A program made the position numbers and the translations under genes. From an uncultured Prevotella sp. (GTDB lineage: Bacteria; Bacteroidota; Bacteroidia; Bacteroidales; Bacteroidaceae): a DNA stretch of 35,621 nucleotides. The notes under the pieces are model-generated. The model made no database searches, was not told the origin of the DNA, and was given only the letters and a program-made list of their open reading frames with translations. Location of the stretch: positions 1 to 35,621 of the forward strand of contig ONAK01000080.1 in the NCBI GenBank assembly GCA_900315765.1. Direction: 5' to 3'. Positions 32,484 through 35,621 of this stretch are shown piece by piece. Each line of letters begins with the position of its first letter. Positions within the stretch are counted from its first letter, which is position 1.

Positions 32484-33046
32484 AGATAGGATTAACAGGC
32501 GGCATAGGCAGCGGTAAGAGCTACGTATGCAGATACTTACGGCAGCACGGCATCGAGGTATTCGACTGCGACACGGCAGCCAAGCAGCTTATGCGCACCT
32601 CGCCTACCCTGCGCCAGCAACTCACCGAGCTGATTGGTCCTAAGACGTATACCGACGAGGGACTGCTGAACAAGGCTGTGGTGGCGCAGTTCCTGCTCGC
32701 GTCGCCAGCCAATGCCGAGGCCATCGACACCATTGTGCACCCTGCAGTGTTCGACGCTTTCATCGAGAGCGGACTCGCCTGGATGGAGAGTGCCATACTC
32801 TACGAGTCGGGGGCCTACAAGCTGGTAGACAAGGTGGTGGCTGTAGTAGCACCTACAGAGGTTCGCATCCGGCGCGTGATGCAGCGCGACAACATCAGCC
32901 GCGAAAAAGCGCTCGACTGGATGAACCGCCAGATGAATCAAGACGAGGTGGCCCGCAAAGCCGACTTCGTGGTGATAAACGATGGCGAGAAAGATATAGA
33001 AAATCAAATAATTAAAATATTAGAACAATGCAACAAACAGTTTTAG
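32480..33046 (+). CDS. coaE: Dephospho-CoA kinase
   Basis: 188 residues. It phosphorylates dephospho-CoA in the last step of CoA synthesis. P-loop GGIGSGKS at residues 7-14, DCDTAAK (30-36) for substrate contact, and the lid/late region (RRVMQRDNISREKALDWM). The distal part of the kinase fold is intact. It overlaps the next gene by 19 bp (ATG at 33028), consistent with one transcript. Confidence 0.96.
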   Translation: MKIGLTGGIGSGKSYVCRYLRQHGIEVFDCDTAAKQLMRTSPTLRQQLTELIGPKTYTDEGLLNKAVVAQFLLASPANAEAIDTIVHPAVFDAFIESGLAWMESAILYESGAYKLVDKVVAVVAPTEVRIRRVMQRDNISREKALDWMNRQMNQDEVARKADFVVINDGEKDIENQIIKILEQCNKQF

Positions 33047-33450
33047 CTATTGCCGGTAAGCCAGGACTTTACAAGCTGGTTACCCGCGGAAATAACAATC
33101 TGATAGTAGAGGCTCTCGATGCTACTCATCGTCGTATGCCAGCCTTTGCTACCGATCGTATCACATCACTTGGCGACATCGCTATGTATACCGAGACCGA
33201 TGATGTGCCCCTGACAGATGTTCTCGAGAATCTGAAGAACCTCGAGGGTGGTAAGAAGGCCAGCATCAACGAGAAGAAGGCTTCGTCGGCCGAGCTGCGC
33301 GAGTACTTCTCAAAGGTACTGCCTGAGTGGGATCAGGATCGCGTGAAGGACAGCCACATCAAGAAGCTCATCACCTGGTATAACATCCTCATCGAGGCCG
33401 GCATCACCGACTTCAAAGACGCCGAGCCCAAAACCGAGAGCGCCGAATAG
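33028..33450 (+). CDS. DUF5606 family protein
   Basis: 140 residues. N-terminal half reads like a small beta domain (QTVLAIAGKPGLYKLVTRGN, LIVEALDATHRRM, DRITSLGDIAMYT). The C-terminal half is helical (SAELREYFSKVLPEWDQDRV, HIKKLITWYNILIEAGI). I recognise this as a conserved Bacteroidetes protein (DUF5606) commonly next to coaE; function is not known. Start overlaps coaE by 19 bp. Followed by the hairpin repeat of family 2, a likely terminator. Confidence 0.85.
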   Translation: MQQTVLAIAGKPGLYKLVTRGNNNLIVEALDATHRRMPAFATDRITSLGDIAMYTETDDVPLTDVLENLKNLEGGKKASINEKKASSAELREYFSKVLPEWDQDRVKDSHIKKLITWYNILIEAGITDFKDAEPKTESAE

Positions 33451-33457
33451 TTTTTTG

Positions 33458-33590
33458 GGCACGGATTACACGGATTAACACGGATTAATTATTTTTTAAA
33501 AAAAAGGCACGGCTTCGTAATAAAAGCCGTGTCTTTAATTTATTAAAGCCGCGTAAATCCGTGCCTAAAACAATCCGTGTAATCCGTGCC
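33458..33590. repeat. GGCACGGATTACACGGATT inverted repeat, family 2, copy 2
   Basis: Arms at 33458-33476 and 33572-33590, identical to copy 1, around an inner hairpin with stem GGCACGGCTT (33506-33515) / AAGCCGTGTC (33524-33533) and TTT after it. It lies between two convergent genes and may serve both as terminator. Its right arm overlaps the stop codon of the kinase-RapZ gene. Confidence 0.85.
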
Positions 33591-35131
33591 TAAATCTTCT
33601 TTGCTTCGAAGGTTTGTTTGATGTTCTGTTCGCGGTGCTCTACGCGGACTTCGATACCAAACTTTTCGTGGATATGCTCGGCCAGATGCTGCGCTGAATA
33701 AACCGAGCGGTGCTGACCGCCAGTACATCCGAACGAGAACATCAGCGACGTGAATCCACGCTGTATATAACGACGCACATGGTTGTCGGCCAACTTGTAT
33801 ACCGAATCCAGGAACGTCAGTATCTCACCATCATCCTCCAGGAATCGTATCACCGGCTCATCCAGTCCGGTCAACTTCTTATACGGCTCGTATCGGCCGG
33901 GGTTGTGCGTGCTTCGGCAGTCGAACACATAACCACCGCCATTGCCGCTCTCGTCCTCAGGTATACCGTTGCGATACGAGAAACTATACACCTTCACCAC
34001 CAGCGGGCCCTGTGCATCGTATTTAGAGAACGTAGCCGGTCCGTCTTGCGGGTGAGCCTTATAAGGATTCAAATCGGTAGTCTTATAACCATCGGCACGA
34101 CTTGCCACCGCCTCTATCTGCTGGAACTGTGGCAGCTCCGTAAGCTGGCGCAGGATATCCATCAGATACGGATAGTGGAACTGTGTAGACGATGCCAGCA
34201 GCTCTCTCAGATTCTGTATGGCTGGCGGTATCGACTCGATAAAGTGTTTCTTCTGCTCAAAATAGCCACGGAATCCGTAGGCCCCCAGCACCTGCAGCGT
34301 GCGGAACAGCACAAACAGCGACAGGCGGTTTACAAAGTGGCGCACCGTAGGCACCTCGATGTAATCCTTCAGCGAGTTGTAGTATTCGTACACCAGCTCA
34401 CGGCGCAGCTTGTGCGGATATTTGGCCGAGGCCTGCCAGAGAAACGATGCCAGGTCGTAGTAGTACGGACCCTTTCGGCCGCCCTGATAATCGATAAACC
34501 AGGGATTGCCATCGTGGTCGAGCATCACGTTGCGCGCCTGGAAGTCGCGATACAGGAATGAGTCGCCTTGCTCCGCTGTCAGATCCTTAGCCAGCAAGCG
34601 GAAGTCGGCCTCCAGTTTCAGCTCGTGGAAGTCAATCTCCGTAGCCTTCAGAAAACAGTACTTAAAGTAGTTCAGGTCGAACAGCACGCTGTCAACATCA
34701 AACTCAGCTTGCGGATAGCAGTTCGAGAAGTCAAGTCCGCGCGCACCGTTCATCTGCATGTTCGGCAACTCACGTATGGTGCGCTTCAGCAGCTCCTGCT
34801 CCTTCAGCGTGTATCGTCCGCCCGCCTCGCGTCCGCCGCGAATCGCATCAAACAGCGACATGCTGCCAAGGTCGGTCTGCAAGTATCGCAACTGATCGTC
34901 GCTGGCCGCCAGAATCTTTGGCACCGGCAGTTTCAGACTGGTGAAATGCTTGGTGAGATAGATAAACGCGTGGTCTTCATCGCGACTGGTACCTATCGCA
35001 CCCACCACCGATTGTCCGTTCTTGTCGGTCAGTCGGTAATACGAGCGGTTGCTTCCTCCTCCCGGAATCTGCTGAACATTAGCCGGTTCAGCCCCATTCC
35101 ATTGCTTATATAATTCTAAAAGTTTCTCCAT
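33590..35131 (-). CDS. AmgK-like sugar kinase (APH fold) fused to a RapZ C-terminal domain
   Basis: 513 residues from ATG 35131; an upstream start (35164) lies past the -7 box. Residues 20-330 are an aminoglycoside-phosphotransferase/choline-kinase fold: GGGSNRSYYR, then FLYRDFQARNVMLD (Asp196, Asn201), and WFIDYQGGRKGP (Asp214). This resembles AmgK, which phosphorylates N-acetylmuramate during cell-wall recycling, though the catalytic loop here reads RD rather than HGD. Residues 375-505 match the C-terminal sensor domain of RapZ: FDCRSTHNPGRYEPYKKLTG and GCTGGQHRSV (468-477), which in E. coli binds glucosamine-6-phosphate. The fusion joins amino-sugar phosphorylation and amino-sugar sensing (inference). 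No RapZ P-loop kinase domain is present. Confidence 0.85.
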   Translation of the reverse strand: MEKLLELYKQWNGAEPANVQQIPGGGSNRSYYRLTDKNGQSVVGAIGTSRDEDHAFIYLTKHFTSLKLPVPKILAASDDQLRYLQTDLGSMSLFDAIRGGREAGGRYTLKEQELLKRTIRELPNMQMNGARGLDFSNCYPQAEFDVDSVLFDLNYFKYCFLKATEIDFHELKLEADFRLLAKDLTAEQGDSFLYRDFQARNVMLDHDGNPWFIDYQGGRKGPYYYDLASFLWQASAKYPHKLRRELVYEYYNSLKDYIEVPTVRHFVNRLSLFVLFRTLQVLGAYGFRGYFEQKKHFIESIPPAIQNLRELLASSTQFHYPYLMDILRQLTELPQFQQIEAVASRADGYKTTDLNPYKAHPQDGPATFSKYDAQGPLVVKVYSFSYRNGIPEDESGNGGGYVFDCRSTHNPGRYEPYKKLTGLDEPVIRFLEDDGEILTFLDSVYKLADNHVRRYIQRGFTSLMFSFGCTGGQHRSVYSAQHLAEHIHEKFGIEVRVEHREQNIKQTFEAKKI

Positions 35132-35139
35132 ATTGCCGA

Positions 35140-35147
35140 CAAAGGTA
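35140..35147 (-). promoter_or_regulatory. Probable promoter (-7 box) of the kinase-RapZ gene
   Basis: Minus-strand TACCTTTG at 35147-35140, only 9 bp before the ATG at 35131. The usual TTG at 19-20 bp is not apparent. Confidence 0.45.
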
Positions 35148-35213
35148 CGAAAAAAAAATCGCAACGAGCGTAACCCGTTACTATTTTTTCACTTTTTCAC
35201 ATTCCTCCCCTTC

Positions 35214-35466
35214 CATTGTCATTCCGAGCGCCCCCCTTCCATTGTCATTCCGAGCGTCCCCCTCTTGTCATTCCGAGCGTAGTCGAGGAATCTCTGCGGC
35301 TTGCCGCTTGCGCCATAGGCGCATATTATGAGATGTCTCCACGCGCTAACGCTTGGTCGACATGACAAAGGGAGGGAGAATCGTTCGGTCGAGATGACAG
35401 GAAGGAAGGAGGAAGGTTTGGTCGACATGACAAAGGGAGGGAGAATCACTTGGTCGACATGACAAA
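35214..35466 (+). repeat. Dispersed repeat, family 1, copy D
   Basis: Units of ATTGTCATTCCGAGCG followed by TCTCTGCGGCTTGCCGCTTG, an AGGCGCATATTATGAGATG part and a series of GGTCGACATGACA-type endings. It fills most of the 35132-35543 gap, which has no gene. Confidence 0.8.
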
Positions 35467-35482
35467 AAAAAGGCAAAATTGC

Positions 35483-35513
35483 TTGGCGGTTTCAAATATT
35501 ATTATTACCTTTG
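35483..35513 (+). promoter_or_regulatory. Promoter of the gene at the right edge
   Basis: TTG at 35483-35485, 20-bp spacer, TACCTTTG at 35506-35513, 30 bp before the ATG at 35544. Confidence 0.75.
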
Positions 35514-35543
35514 CACTACTTAAAAACTTAAAAAACTCTTAAT

Positions 35544-35621
35544 ATGACAGAATTCTACATAAGCCGTTGGAAAGCTATCACAAAAGCCTTGGTATTATCC
35601 ATAGGCACTTTGTTCTTTTGG
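35544..35621 (+). CDS. Partial gene cut by the window edge, product unknown
   Basis: First 26 codons only: MTEFYISRWKAITKAL then a hydrophobic VLSIGTLFFW. The start follows a good promoter. The hydrophobic run may be the start of a membrane segment. Nothing more can be said. Confidence 0.6.
   Translation, partial: MTEFYISRWKAITKALVLSIGTLFFW

Noticed and set aside
35219-35476. Small frames translated from the TGTCATTCCGAGCG repeats (also 530-823, 1796-2122)
   Set aside because: They read only repeat units and differ between copies by frame; repeats explain them.

Overview
The window looks like a chromosome segment of a gut-type Prevotella/Segatella or a close Bacteroidales relative. The basis is seen in the sequence: many genes are preceded by the Bacteroidetes promoter pattern (TTG, 19-20 bp, TAnnTTTG), Shine-Dalgarno sites are essentially absent, secreted proteins share a GAWAQ/GAWAE signal-peptide end, and the housekeeping clusters are typical of the phylum (nusB-yajC-ybbR-coaE, rplY-pth, lptD, a kinase-RapZ fusion). 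No rRNA, tRNA, CRISPR array or recognisable transposase was seen.

Left part (1-14.2 kb) is accessory DNA. A T7-lysozyme-like amidase is followed by a three-gene ATGA-coupled cassette (DUF3791 / DUF3990 ADP-ribosyltransferase-like / small helical protein). This cassette lies between two nearly identical inverted repeats of about 190-210 bp. Next comes a minus-strand array of seven secreted proteins (12.3 to 2.1 kb) that reuse the same leader and signal peptide with different middles and tails. One tail (7.3 kb) is a C-type-lectin-like module whose codons look like a diversity-generating-retroelement variable region; a second copy (10.9 kb) is cut off at an 87-bp duplication. A VapBC-type PIN toxin pair follows, and its promoter and leader are nearly identical to those of the DUF3990 cassette. 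After it lies an intact small antitoxin whose toxin gene has become a PIN/STAS-like chimera.

Middle part (14.2-26.1 kb): a membrane-anchored AraC-type regulator, a candidate short RNA, an outer-membrane beta-barrel, peptidase T (plus strand), then a minus-strand run of LptD and a CPA2 proton antiporter, an HD-domain protein, and a decarboxylase-family protein that lacks the biotin site.

Right part (26.1-35.6 kb) is core genome. A minus-strand operon rplY-pth-hslR-yrbG-queuosine transporter-queF diverges from a plus-strand operon nusB-yajC-ybbR-coaE-DUF5606. It ends with an AmgK-like kinase fused to a RapZ C-terminal domain and the first 26 codons of an unidentified gene.

Intergenic DNA carries several dispersed repeat families: a TGTCATTCCGAGCG/TCGAGATGACA family at 0.6, 1.9, 15.6 and 35.3 kb, a GGCACGGATTACACGGATT hairpin family at 23.7 and 33.5 kb, and a GAATAGT inverted array at 23.1 kb. 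They sit at gene ends, at the flanks of the toxin-like cassette and within terminator-like hairpins.
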